DNA from: Reichenbachiella versicolor
GTDB taxonomy: Bacteria > Bacteroidota > Bacteroidia > Cytophagales > Cyclobacteriaceae
Assembly: GCF_003171675.1 (NCBI RefSeq)
Contig: NZ_QFZQ01000002.1
Location: 310,001-374,000, forward strand
Length of the DNA: 64,000 nt
Direction of reading: 5' to 3'
A program made the translations under genes and the position numbers. Shown in pieces: positions 56,449 to 64,000 of the stretch (positions are counted from its first letter, which is position 1; every line of letters starts with the position of its first letter). Under the pieces are notes generated by a model that did not search any database, was not told the DNA's origin, and was given only the letters and a program-made list of their open reading frames with translations.

Positions 56449-57330
56449 ATGGAAATTAGGCATTTGAAATACTTTCTTACTGTTGCTGAAGAATTAAACT
56501 TCACTAAAGCAGCAGAAAAATTATACATCTCTCAACCACCTCTCAGTCGTCAAATAAAAGAGTTAGAAAAAGAAATAGGCGCTGAGCTATTTTCTAGAAG
56601 CAATAAAAGAGTAGAGCTAACAGAGGCGGGTAAATATTTTCAAAAAGAAGCTCAGGCAATAGTCCGTAACCTAGAAGCAGCTTCATTGAAAGCTCGTAAA
56701 ATATCTGATAATGTAAGCGGCGAATATCGAATAGCCTATATAAGCTCCACTTTTTCTGAAATCATATCCAAATTGATACAATATCTAACTCATCAATTTC
56801 CCTTCCTAACCATAAAACTTTACGAAGTATCAACTGTAAAACAAATCGAAGCACTTGAAGATGGTAAGCTTGATCTTGGAATCCTTAGAGCCCCCGTAGT
56901 TTCAACAAAAATTGATACTCGACTTTTGTTCAAAGACAGATATTCTTTGGTCTACAACAAGAATATTAGTAAAATATCGAAGTCATCTGACTTGAGCAAT
57001 CTAGCCAACGAAGTATTTGTCTTCTTCAACAAGGACTATGCTCCTAGATATTATGATTCTCTGATTGAAATATGCTCACACTATGGATTTATACCTAATG
57101 TGGTACATGAATCCAACAACATTAACTCTATAATTCAACTCGTTCGAAACGGATTAGGGATATCGATTGTCCCTTCAAGCGTTCAAAAAAACCATAATTA
57201 TCCTGAATTAGGATTCATTGAGCTAAGTGAAATTTTTCAAACGGATGTTTTACTGGCTTGCCCTAGCCATATTCAATCTCAGTTAAATGATTCTGCAATT
57301 GAATACCTAATGAACACCGACAATCATTAA
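56449..57330 (+). CDS. LysR-type transcriptional regulator, BenM/CbnR-like
   Basis: 293 aa. N-terminal winged helix MEIRHLKYFLTVAEELNFTKAAEKLYISQPPLSRQ-type sequence, closest in pattern to the CatM/BenM/CbnR branch, then a periplasmic-binding-like effector domain (about 90-290). It is divergent from leuC across a region with two ATAC-N7-GTAT boxes, so it probably regulates leucine synthesis and itself. The effector may be isopropylmalate or a similar acid (inference). Confidence 0.93.
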   Translation: MEIRHLKYFLTVAEELNFTKAAEKLYISQPPLSRQIKELEKEIGAELFSRSNKRVELTEAGKYFQKEAQAIVRNLEAASLKARKISDNVSGEYRIAYISSTFSEIISKLIQYLTHQFPFLTIKLYEVSTVKQIEALEDGKLDLGILRAPVVSTKIDTRLLFKDRYSLVYNKNISKISKSSDLSNLANEVFVFFNKDYAPRYYDSLIEICSHYGFIPNVVHESNNINSIIQLVRNGLGISIVPSSVQKNHNYPELGFIELSEIFQTDVLLACPSHIQSQLNDSAIEYLMNTDNH

Positions 57331-57346
57331 TAAAACAACCAATTTT

Positions 57347-57367
57347 AGAAAGAGCTTACGTCTTTCT
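57347..57367. terminator. Terminator between the LysR gene and ppk2
   Basis: AGAAAGA and TCTTTCT form a 7-bp stem with a 7-nt loop in the 40-bp gap between convergent genes. A TTTT run on the left side suits the minus-strand view poorly; bidirectional use is possible. Confidence 0.55.
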
Positions 57368-57370
57368 ATG

Positions 57371-58153
57371 CTAGTATTTTTTCGGCACAAAGGTTTGATA
57401 ACCTAAAGGTGGTCTTAGGTATTTTGTATCTTTTGATAAAGGAGGCAATTTTATCACACCTAGATTCATAGGTTTGTACGGTATCTCACTTAAAATATGA
57501 CTGATACAATTTAACCTAGCTTTTTTCTTATCATCAGCATCAACAACGTACCATGGAACCTGTTTACTGTCCGTATGAGCAAACATATTGTCTTTTGCTT
57601 TGGAGTATTCTAACCACTTAGCTCTCGACTCCAAATCCATCGTACTAAACTTCCATCTTTTGGCAGGATTCTCTATGCGAGCATTAAAACGTTTCTCCTG
57701 TTCTTCATCACTTACAGAAAACCAATATTTCAATAAAATGATACCAGACCTTACCAGCATACTTTCAAACTCTGGACATGACCTTAAAAATTCGTCATAT
57801 TCTTGCTCCGTACAAAAACCCATTACTTTTTCCACTCCTGCTCTGTTATACCAACTTCTATCAAACAATACTATTTCGCCTGCGGCTGGAAGGTGAGAAA
57901 CATATCGCTGAAAATACCACTGAGTTTTTTCACGTTCTGTAGGAACTCCAAGTGCTACAACTTTACAAACCCTAGGGTTCAATGGCTCTGTTATTCGCTT
58001 AATAACCCCTCCTTTACCCGAAGCGTCACGGCCTTCGAACAATATAACCACTTTAAGACCTCTAGTTTTTACCCATTCTTGAAGATGAACAAGCTCCAAT
58101 TGCAACTTTCTCATCTCTTTTTCATAATTAATCTTTCCTTTAAAAGTATTCAT
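57371..58153 (-). CDS. ppk2: Polyphosphate kinase 2
   Basis: 260 aa PPK2 family kinase, which uses polyphosphate to phosphorylate nucleotides. Walker A is FEGRDASGKGGVIKRI (39-54), Walker B region FDRSWYNRAGVEKVMGF (about 97-113), and the lid region contains RRW-like KRWKFSTMDLES. A single domain, so class I (NDP-phosphorylating) is most likely. It stands alone. Confidence 0.94.
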   Translation of the reverse strand: MNTFKGKINYEKEMRKLQLELVHLQEWVKTRGLKVVILFEGRDASGKGGVIKRITEPLNPRVCKVVALGVPTEREKTQWYFQRYVSHLPAAGEIVLFDRSWYNRAGVEKVMGFCTEQEYDEFLRSCPEFESMLVRSGIILLKYWFSVSDEEQEKRFNARIENPAKRWKFSTMDLESRAKWLEYSKAKDNMFAHTDSKQVPWYVVDADDKKKARLNCISHILSEIPYKPMNLGVIKLPPLSKDTKYLRPPLGYQTFVPKKY

Positions 58154-58549
58154 AACATAATATAACTAATTACACATGCTTAACATTAAATAGGTCCATA
58201 TTACCTCTTCAGAAAGTGAACTAACCATATTCAATAAATACCTATAAAGAAGTATCAAACAGAGAACAAACGGAGATTTACCATTCTATACACCCCCTAA
58301 CATGAATATACGATAAGTGATTTATTGGTTATTAGAATCTATAGTTACTTTTAAAACTCTCTTTACACTAAAAATTTTAAGTATCAGAATCTAGCATTTC
58401 AGGAAGTCTCATTATGTATTTTACCACTTACTACTTGCACCAAGCTTTTGGAGTGACAAAATCACATAGTATTGAATCAAAAAAGGTAATACCCTATTTA
58501 TACAAAATGATGATCATTGTATTTAATAATAAATGATGATTGAATTAAC
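58154..58549. other. 396-bp divergent intergenic region between ppk2 and the GH2 gene
   Basis: AT-rich DNA without a recognisable gene. A TAGTATTG (one mismatch to TAnnTTTG) lies about 80 nt before the GH2 start. The last 50 nt contain repeated ATGATG/ATTGAATT-like stretches. Nothing else stands out. Confidence 0.5.
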
Positions 58550-61054
58550 ATGAGACAACTCTCAATACTACTTTTATTAACCGCTACTTTTCTTTCCTGC
58601 CAAAATTCAAATAAGGAACGTGAAACAATTGACTTCAACTTTGATTGGTTGTTTTATCTAGGTGAAGAAGAGTCTGAGAATATTGAAAAATGGAAAACTG
58701 TTCAAGTACCACATGATTGGAGTATTCTTTTATCCTACCAAAAAGAAAACACGGCTGCTAGTACAGGCTTTGTTCCGGCAGGTATAGGATGGTACAAAAA
58801 GAAGTTCGAAATCCCTAAATCTGATGAAGGCAGAAAGATCTGGGTAGAATTTGATGGTATCTATAATAATTCCACCGTCTGGATCAATGGTAAAAAACTT
58901 GGTTTTCGTCCAAACGGCTATATTAGTTTCGCTTATGATTTATCTGAGCACCTAAACTATGGTGGATCAAACGAAATCAAAGTCAAAGTGGACCATTCAG
59001 CATATGTAGATCAAAGATGGTATACTGGATCTGGCATTTATCGAAATGTACGATTAGTAAAAGTAAACCCAACCCATATTCCGGTTTGGGGAACGAGAAT
59101 TACAACACCTATTGTAAAGCCTGAACAAGCTACTGTGGCTTTTAATATTGAAGTAGTTAACTCAAACACCAATTCTTCCTCTACAATTGAAATTAAAGAT
59201 TCAAATGGCAACTCAATAAAATCCGTTGATTCCGAAATTTTAGATGGACGAATCATAACTGAAGTAATTATAGATAACCCAAAGCTTTGGGACACTAAAT
59301 CTCCCAATCTCTATCAAGCAAATATTAGTATCAAAAATGACAACAAAGTAGTAGACAATCTCAGTCAAACTTTTGGTATCAGAAGTATCAATTTCACCTC
59401 AGATAAAGGACTTATATTAAATGGAGAACAAGTAAAGCTAAAAGGTGTAAATCTTCACCATGATGCAGGGGCTCTAGGGGCAGCTGCTACCAAACCCATC
59501 TGGAAATCGAGAGTGAACAAGTTAAAGTCTATTGGTGTCAATGCCATCAGAATGTCTCATAACCCTCACTCTACAGAATTGATGGAAGTATGTGATGAAC
59601 TAGGAATACTTGTTATGGATGAATTCTTTGATGAATGGCATAGACCTAAGGCAAAGTCTATTGTTTACATCGGGGATAACAAAGGCAAAAACATACCTGA
59701 AGCTAAAGGATATAGTGAGCAATTTCTAAAATGGTCAGAGAGAGATTTAAAAGATTTGATCAAACGAGATTTCAACCATCCTTCAGTTATCATGTGGAGC
59801 ATAGGAAATGAAATTGAATGGACATTCCCTATTTACTCTAAAACATATAGCGCAGTCAATCCTAAAATCGAATATGGAAAGGTTCCTATTTACGATCCAG
59901 AAATTATTAGACCAAAGTATGAAGAACTACTAAATGGAAAATCAGATTCTCTCGCTATAATAGCACAAGTATTATCAAATTGGGTGAGAGAAGAGGATAC
60001 TACTAGAGCCGTAACATGTGGAAGTGTAAGACCTCCAATTAGTATGGTAAGCGGCTACGGGAAATCCGTTGACATTTTAGGATTCAACTACAGAGCTGAA
60101 AGTTATGATATCGCTCATCAAACCTATCCAGACCTAAAAATTTTAGGATCTGAAAATTGGGGAGCATACAGCGAATGGAAAGCTGTAAATGATAGAGACT
60201 TTGTAGCAGGCATGTTTGCATGGACAGGATTTGCATACTTAGGTGAAGCAGGGCCTTGGCCTAGAAAAGGACTTGACCTTTCTTATTTTGATTTTGCTGG
60301 AATCAAAACTCCACGTGGACACTTCTTCGAGTGTTTATGGAAAGAAGACCCAAAAGTCTATATGGTAACCACCCCTGCTGATACGTCAGAGTTTGTATTT
60401 ACCAACAATCAATGGCAATTCAATATTCAAAAATATCCAAAGCCTTTTTGGGCTAACCTTAGATTATGGGAATGGTATAGAGCAATAGAGGAAAACTGGA
60501 ACTTCGATAATGGACAAGAAATCGTGGTACAAGTATACACTAACTGTGAAGAAGCTGAACTTTTCCTAAATGGTAAATCATTAGGTAAAAAATCAAGAAC
60601 TGAAGTAATAGAAACAGACAATATATTGAAATGGTTGGTACCATTCTCAAAAGGAGAATTAATAGTAAAAGGATATAATAACGGTAAAGTTGTAGATGAA
60701 TACAAACTAGCCTCTAATTCAGCGCCAGCCAAAATTGAACTTACCACAGATCGTAATTCTATAAAAAATAATGGATACGATATGAGTTACGTTTATGCTC
60801 AATTTTATGACGAAAATGGCAACCTAATTAACGACTTGAGTACGAAGATAGAATTCGAGGTTTCAGGAGCTGGCAAGCTCATAGCTGTTGACAACGGTTG
60901 GGAAATGAATATTGAGCCTCATTACCAAAATTCTGTCGCTACACATAAAGGAAGAGCGGCAGCAATCATTAAAGCTTCAGACCTAGGAGAAATCAAGATA
61001 AAAGCTATAGGTCATAATGTAACTAGTAATGTGATTACAGTAAATGTCCAATAA
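58550..61054 (+). CDS. Glycoside hydrolase family 2 lipoprotein (beta-galactosidase-like)
   Basis: 834 aa. Lipobox TFLSC (Cys17) puts it on the outer membrane. A GH2 sugar-binding domain (about 70-190), an Ig-like domain, and a TIM barrel follow. The acid/base Glu is E421 in MWSIGNEIEW and the nucleophile E535 in LGSENWGAYSEW; NAIRMSHNPH is conserved. C-terminal Ig-like/DUF4982 modules complete it. Likely an exo-beta-galactosidase or related enzyme on algal or host polysaccharide. A sulfatase gene follows. Confidence 0.92.
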   Translation: MRQLSILLLLTATFLSCQNSNKERETIDFNFDWLFYLGEEESENIEKWKTVQVPHDWSILLSYQKENTAASTGFVPAGIGWYKKKFEIPKSDEGRKIWVEFDGIYNNSTVWINGKKLGFRPNGYISFAYDLSEHLNYGGSNEIKVKVDHSAYVDQRWYTGSGIYRNVRLVKVNPTHIPVWGTRITTPIVKPEQATVAFNIEVVNSNTNSSSTIEIKDSNGNSIKSVDSEILDGRIITEVIIDNPKLWDTKSPNLYQANISIKNDNKVVDNLSQTFGIRSINFTSDKGLILNGEQVKLKGVNLHHDAGALGAAATKPIWKSRVNKLKSIGVNAIRMSHNPHSTELMEVCDELGILVMDEFFDEWHRPKAKSIVYIGDNKGKNIPEAKGYSEQFLKWSERDLKDLIKRDFNHPSVIMWSIGNEIEWTFPIYSKTYSAVNPKIEYGKVPIYDPEIIRPKYEELLNGKSDSLAIIAQVLSNWVREEDTTRAVTCGSVRPPISMVSGYGKSVDILGFNYRAESYDIAHQTYPDLKILGSENWGAYSEWKAVNDRDFVAGMFAWTGFAYLGEAGPWPRKGLDLSYFDFAGIKTPRGHFFECLWKEDPKVYMVTTPADTSEFVFTNNQWQFNIQKYPKPFWANLRLWEWYRAIEENWNFDNGQEIVVQVYTNCEEAELFLNGKSLGKKSRTEVIETDNILKWLVPFSKGELIVKGYNNGKVVDEYKLASNSAPAKIELTTDRNSIKNNGYDMSYVYAQFYDENGNLINDLSTKIEFEVSGAGKLIAVDNGWEMNIEPHYQNSVATHKGRAAAIIKASDLGEIKIKAIGHNVTSNVITVNVQ

Positions 61055-61067
61055 GCAGTTTTATTAG

Positions 61068-61104
61068 TAGAATAAATGAGGGGATTTACTCCTCATTTAT
61101 TCTA
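61068..61104 (+). terminator. Strong hairpin between the GH2 and sulfatase genes
   Basis: Perfect 14-bp stem (TAGAATAAATGAGG / CCTCATTTATTCTA) with a 9-nt loop, starting 14 nt after the GH2 stop and followed by TTTC. It should reduce read-through into the sulfatase gene. Confidence 0.75.
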
Positions 61105-61176
61105 TTTCAATATCACCTCTCTTTTCCGATAAAAATACTCCTCCTTTCTATCTAGCACAAGACATAATTTAGCCTA

Positions 61177-62574
61177 ATGAAGAAAATAATAATTGGACTA
61201 TCTCTTATTGCTTCCCTATCAGCATTCACTAAAAATAGGGAAAAACCAAATATATTAATCATTCTATCAGATGATCAGGGCTGGTCTGATGTGGGTTTCA
61301 ATGGTTGTAAGGAGATTCCAACCCCCAATCTAGATGCCCTTGCACAAAATGGGGTAAGATTCACACAAGGTTATGCGAGTCATCCATATTGTAGCCCAAG
61401 TAGAGCTGGTCTTTTGTCCGGTAGATATCAGCAAAGGTTTGGCCATGAAAACAACTTACCTTATCATGATGCTGGTCCTGAAGATGGATTGCCAGTATCA
61501 GAAAAATTAATATCAGAAGTACTTCAAAAAAACGGATATAAAACATGTGCTATCGGGAAATGGCATCTTGGTGATTCTATTAAATTCTGGCCAAACCAAC
61601 GTGGGTTTGATGACTGGTATGGATTCTGGGGTGGTGGTATGAGTTACTGGGGAAAACCGAAAAAAGACATGCCTATTTACGGAGTCATGAGAAATGGCAT
61701 TCCGGTGCCTTTAGATGAAATCAGTTATCTAACAGATGATTTTTCAAGAGAGGCTGTTAACTATATCGATCAGTATAGTAAAGAAGATGAACCTTTCTTT
61801 ATGTATTTGGCCTATAATGCCCCTCATGGCCCAATGCATGCTACGCGTGAACATTTGAGCAAAGTAGATTATATCGAATATGGTGATAGGAATGTCTATG
61901 CTGCAATGGTTTCAGCCATGGATACTGGCATTGGTCAAGTGATAGATAAATTAAAAGAGACTGGAGAATACGACAATACTCTAATATTCTTTTATAGTGA
62001 TAATGGCGGGGCTCCTAAAAATGGATCCAGAAACTTACCTTTCAGAGGACATAAAGGTATGCTTTTTGAAGGTGGAATTAGGGTACCATTTTGTGTTTCT
62101 TGGCCTGATCAAATAAAAGGTGGTAGAGATTATCATGAAGTAATTTCCGCTCTAGACATCTTCCCTACTATCCTATCTGCTAGTGGAGTTAAGGATAAAA
62201 AGCAAAAACAACTCGACGGTACAAATATGCTTCCTTATTTAAACGGAGAATCTAAAGGAGTCCTTCATGATGTTCTCTTTTGGAGATATTCAGATGGAGC
62301 AGGTTACGCTGTAAGAAAAGGAGATTATAAAATGGTAATGTCTGGATTCAAACAGAAATTCTTTCTGTTTGATATGAAAAACGACCCATATGAACAAAAT
62401 GACCTATCTAGTGAAATGCCTCAAAAACTAAACGAATTAAAATCCTTATACGAAGATTGGACTAAAGGCACTGTTAAAGCACTTTGGCAAGACCCGCATG
62501 CTAAAAATATAAGTAAAGAGGAAGGTGAGCTACAGAAGTACATCAATAGGGCTAGCTCAGGTGAAAGAAAATAA
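61177..62574 (+). CDS. Secreted type I sulfatase
   Basis: 465 aa with a signal peptide (to about 18). The formylglycine site is C72 in YCSPSRAGLLSG, the CxPxR motif of S1 sulfatases; metal-binding D32/D33 in LSDDQGWSDVG; GKWHLGD (about 124-130) and FYSDNGGAP supply further site residues. It needs a formylglycine-generating enzyme encoded elsewhere. With the GH2 gene it suggests degradation of sulfated galactan-type glycans. Confidence 0.94.
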   Translation: MKKIIIGLSLIASLSAFTKNREKPNILIILSDDQGWSDVGFNGCKEIPTPNLDALAQNGVRFTQGYASHPYCSPSRAGLLSGRYQQRFGHENNLPYHDAGPEDGLPVSEKLISEVLQKNGYKTCAIGKWHLGDSIKFWPNQRGFDDWYGFWGGGMSYWGKPKKDMPIYGVMRNGIPVPLDEISYLTDDFSREAVNYIDQYSKEDEPFFMYLAYNAPHGPMHATREHLSKVDYIEYGDRNVYAAMVSAMDTGIGQVIDKLKETGEYDNTLIFFYSDNGGAPKNGSRNLPFRGHKGMLFEGGIRVPFCVSWPDQIKGGRDYHEVISALDIFPTILSASGVKDKKQKQLDGTNMLPYLNGESKGVLHDVLFWRYSDGAGYAVRKGDYKMVMSGFKQKFFLFDMKNDPYEQNDLSSEMPQKLNELKSLYEDWTKGTVKALWQDPHAKNISKEEGELQKYINRASSGERK

Positions 62575-62592
62575 GGACTTTTCGCTTTAATT

Positions 62593-62622
62593 ATTACAAC
62601 GATTACTCCAAATCGTTGTAAT
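62593..62622 (+). terminator. Hairpin after the sulfatase gene
   Basis: Perfect 11-bp stem ATTACAACGAT/ATCGTTGTAAT with an 8-nt loop, 18 nt past the sulfatase stop. A second stem, GCTACTTAG/CTAAGTGGC, lies near 62673-62700. The T-tract is weak. Confidence 0.6.
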
Positions 62623-62784
62623 GACCATTTCTTTCTGAAATTAGCTTTATTGTTAAAGGTTTTTAGCTTTTCAGGCTACTTAGGCATTAAGTCTAAGTGG
62701 CTTAATCAGACAGTAAATATAGTTTTATGATTGTTTTATTGTTGAAGGCCAATTTTAAGAACTCCCAAAATTAGAATATATCTC

Positions 62785-62792
62785 TAGTTTTG
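62785..62792 (+). promoter_or_regulatory. Candidate -7 element for the IscA-like gene (TAGTTTTG)
   Basis: Exact TAnnTTTG ending only 6 nt before the chosen ATG, so the mRNA would be leaderless or nearly so. No -33 element at normal spacing. Confidence 0.4.
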
Positions 62793-62798
62793 CACCCT

Positions 62799-63107
62799 AT
62801 GAATATAGAACCGGTAGAAATCACAGACAAAGCTCTTAAAGAAGTCCGTAATATCATGGATAACAAAGGAATCCCAACTGATTACTGCCTTCGTATTGGT
62901 ATGAAAGGTGGAGGTTGTGGAGGTATGGGTTACGTCATTGGTTTTGATCAACCGAACGAAGAGGATATCTCTTACTCAAGAAACAGCATTCCAATCATTG
63001 TAGATAAAAAACATGTCATGTATCTAATAGGTTTAGAAGTAGATTTTCATGAGGATGATCAATCTAGAGGTTTTGTCTTTAATAAACCAGAGAGGCTAAC
63101 AAGCTAA
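62799..63107 (+). CDS. HesB/IscA-family protein lacking the C-terminal CGC motif
   Basis: 102 aa. The A-type iron-sulfur carrier fold is clear: LRIGMKGGGCGGMGYVIGFD, then VDKKHVMYLIGLEVDFHEDD and GFVFNKPE. The first conserved cysteine is present, but the usual C-terminal CGCG is missing because the chain ends KPERLTS. Function as a normal cluster carrier is doubtful. The ATG at 62799 is preferred over TTG at 62790. The 3' end overlaps folB by 4 bp, tail to tail. Confidence 0.85.
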   Translation: MNIEPVEITDKALKEVRNIMDNKGIPTDYCLRIGMKGGGCGGMGYVIGFDQPNEEDISYSRNSIPIIVDKKHVMYLIGLEVDFHEDDQSRGFVFNKPERLTS

Positions 63108-63460
63108 GATCTACTCATCGCATGAACAATGGTGGCTTTATGACAAACTCCCTTAATAGGTGGGTTATGCTTACTTACAGTAGTCTTAATTGATTTAGCT
63201 AAAATGAACTTTTTTAATGACCTCTGATTGATGTCAACAGCTAGCGTTTCAAGAAGTTTACGAGGTTCATCCATCACTCGTTTTACTAGCTGATAGACCT
63301 CCTCATAATCAATTGTATTAATCAATTGATCAGACATATAATCCGCTTCATCACTTATTTCTAACTCTACTGAAACTGTATACTTATTCCCTATCTCACG
63401 TTCTTCTTCGTACACCCCATGGTGAGCAAAAAAGTCAAGCCCTTCAAGCTTTACTAGCAT
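63104..63460 (-). CDS. folB: Dihydroneopterin aldolase
   Basis: Cleaves dihydroneopterin to hydroxymethyl-dihydropterin in folate synthesis. 118 aa: LEGLDFFAHHGVYEEEREIGNKY (5-27, with the conserved Glu and Tyr), and the C-terminal catalytic Lys in TTVSKHNPPI. It starts 3 bp after a DivIVA-like coiled-coil gene on the same strand and is convergent with the IscA-like gene. Confidence 0.93.
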   Translation of the reverse strand: MLVKLEGLDFFAHHGVYEEEREIGNKYTVSVELEISDEADYMSDQLINTIDYEEVYQLVKRVMDEPRKLLETLAVDINQRSLKKFILAKSIKTTVSKHNPPIKGVCHKATIVHAMSRS

Positions 63461-63463
63461 TTA

Positions 63464-64000
63464 TTAATCTTCTAATGAATCAAAAAATGAACTATCACCC
63501 TCAGAGATCTTCGGAGCTATTCTACTTGGATGTGGTGCCGGGTTCCTCGAAATAGGGTGACTTTCGGAAATCATATTCTTCTTCACTTTAGCACTATCTT
63601 CTCTCGAAAAACTCATCTCCGACTGTGTGGATTGAACTGGTTTAGATTGTGATGTAGCAGATACATTTTTCTTCTCCGAACTTAACTTCTGATTAGATTC
63701 AGCTTTCGGGATATGAATTTGAGGAGTCTCTAACTTATCAAAATCAATTTCCTCTGCTTTGTTTTCTACCTTCTCAGTAGTATCTCTGAGCATTTGCTTT
63801 ACCTTTTTCAAATGCACTTCTATGCCGTTGGATTCTTGGTATTTGATTTTCTCAACCTTATTCATCACATCCCCTGAAAGCATTTTCAGCTGAGATATTA
63901 CGTTATCCCGCTGATTCTCTATGATTCTATAATCCTCTTCTAGTCCCTTGACCTCATTATTCATCTCCTCAATGACTTCTTTCGCTTGGGATTCAGCTTT
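63464..64000 (-). CDS. DivIVA-like coiled-coil protein, C-terminal part, cut by window edge
   Basis: 179 codons of an ORF that runs off the right edge. The visible start consists of heptad-type helix (AESQAKEVIEEMNNEVKGLE, then RIIENQRDNVISQLKMLSGD), resembling the coiled coil of DivIVA-family proteins, which bind curved membrane and place division or growth machinery. The last ~90 residues are a low-complexity Ser/Lys/Pro-rich tail ending DSSFFDSLED. The ATG at 63964 is internal because the frame remains open upstream. The DivIVA assignment rests on the pattern alone. Confidence 0.6.
   Translation of the reverse strand, partial: KAESQAKEVIEEMNNEVKGLEEDYRIIENQRDNVISQLKMLSGDVMNKVEKIKYQESNGIEVHLKKVKQMLRDTTEKVENKAEEIDFDKLETPQIHIPKAESNQKLSSEKKNVSATSQSKPVQSTQSEMSFSREDSAKVKKNMISESHPISRNPAPHPSRIAPKISEGDSSFFDSLED

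Noticed and set aside
57803-58165. 120-codon + strand frame
   Set aside because: Antisense to ppk2, which has all catalytic motifs.
1-64000. tRNA, rRNA, CRISPR, IS element or prophage
   Set aside because: No clover-leaf, repeat array, transposase or phage gene seen on either strand by reading; a tRNAscan or IS search could not be run here.

Overview
The window comes from an AT-rich member of the Bacteroidota, most likely a marine Cytophagales-type bacterium. The evidence is the family content: an IPExxxVDY protein next to pyruvate kinase, an acetyl/succinylornithine-type carbamoyltransferase instead of ornithine carbamoyltransferase, SiaB-like and GSCFA proteins, and a lipoprotein GH2 enzyme paired with a sulfatase. 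Start sites lack strong Shine-Dalgarno sequences, and several intergenic regions carry the Bacteroidota -7 promoter motif TAnnTTTG. I found no tRNA, rRNA, CRISPR array, insertion sequence or prophage. This is a compact, mostly housekeeping chromosome segment.

Layout. 1-6414 (minus): 5' part of priA, hemL, a periplasmic-binding-fold protein with TPR-like repeats, pyruvate kinase with its IPExxxVDY neighbour, and a PqiA-like membrane protein. 6544-12912: a signalling and redox stretch with a lipoamide-dehydrogenase-like flavoprotein lacking the redox disulfide, an orphan SiaB-like kinase, a histidine kinase with a solute-binding sensor, a SixA phosphatase, and a PolX protein with a degenerate polymerase site. 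13216-23140: pfkA, an outer-membrane barrel plus giant TPR protein downstream of holA, then DoxX and DUF302 proteins and a Prc-type protease. 23244-34785: a class III aminotransferase, a retropepsin/PDZ protein, an M23 protein, an FAH-family enzyme, DinB and gamma-carbonic-anhydrase proteins, a PNPOx-like flavoprotein divergent from a MocR/PdxR-type regulator, a FIST/histidine-kinase pair and a CBS protein.

34869-43817 is a nine-gene arginine operon on the minus strand: GNAT acetyltransferase, argG, argC, proC, argD, argF', argB, argE-like, argH. The genes overlap or nearly abut. It covers glutamate to arginine by the linear (deacylase) route, with the GNAT protein as the candidate first enzyme. 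44026-50374 holds a GSCFA protein, a surface lipoprotein, rpsF-rpsR-rplI, surE, mtaB and an FKBP isomerase. 51361-56241 is a leucine operon (leuC, leuD, a leuA-type synthase, leuB). It diverges from a LysR-type regulator, and the shared intergenic region carries two ATAC-N7-GTAT boxes. The end has ppk2, a GH2/sulfatase pair, an IscA-like protein without the CGC motif, folB and part of a DivIVA-like coiled-coil gene.

I saw no obvious new defence or mobile system. The best leads are the LysR boxes at the leucine operon, the disulfide-less flavoprotein, the cysteine-tailed ArgA-like GNAT protein with the unusual carbamoyltransferase substrate residue, and the SiaB/histidine kinase/SixA cluster.
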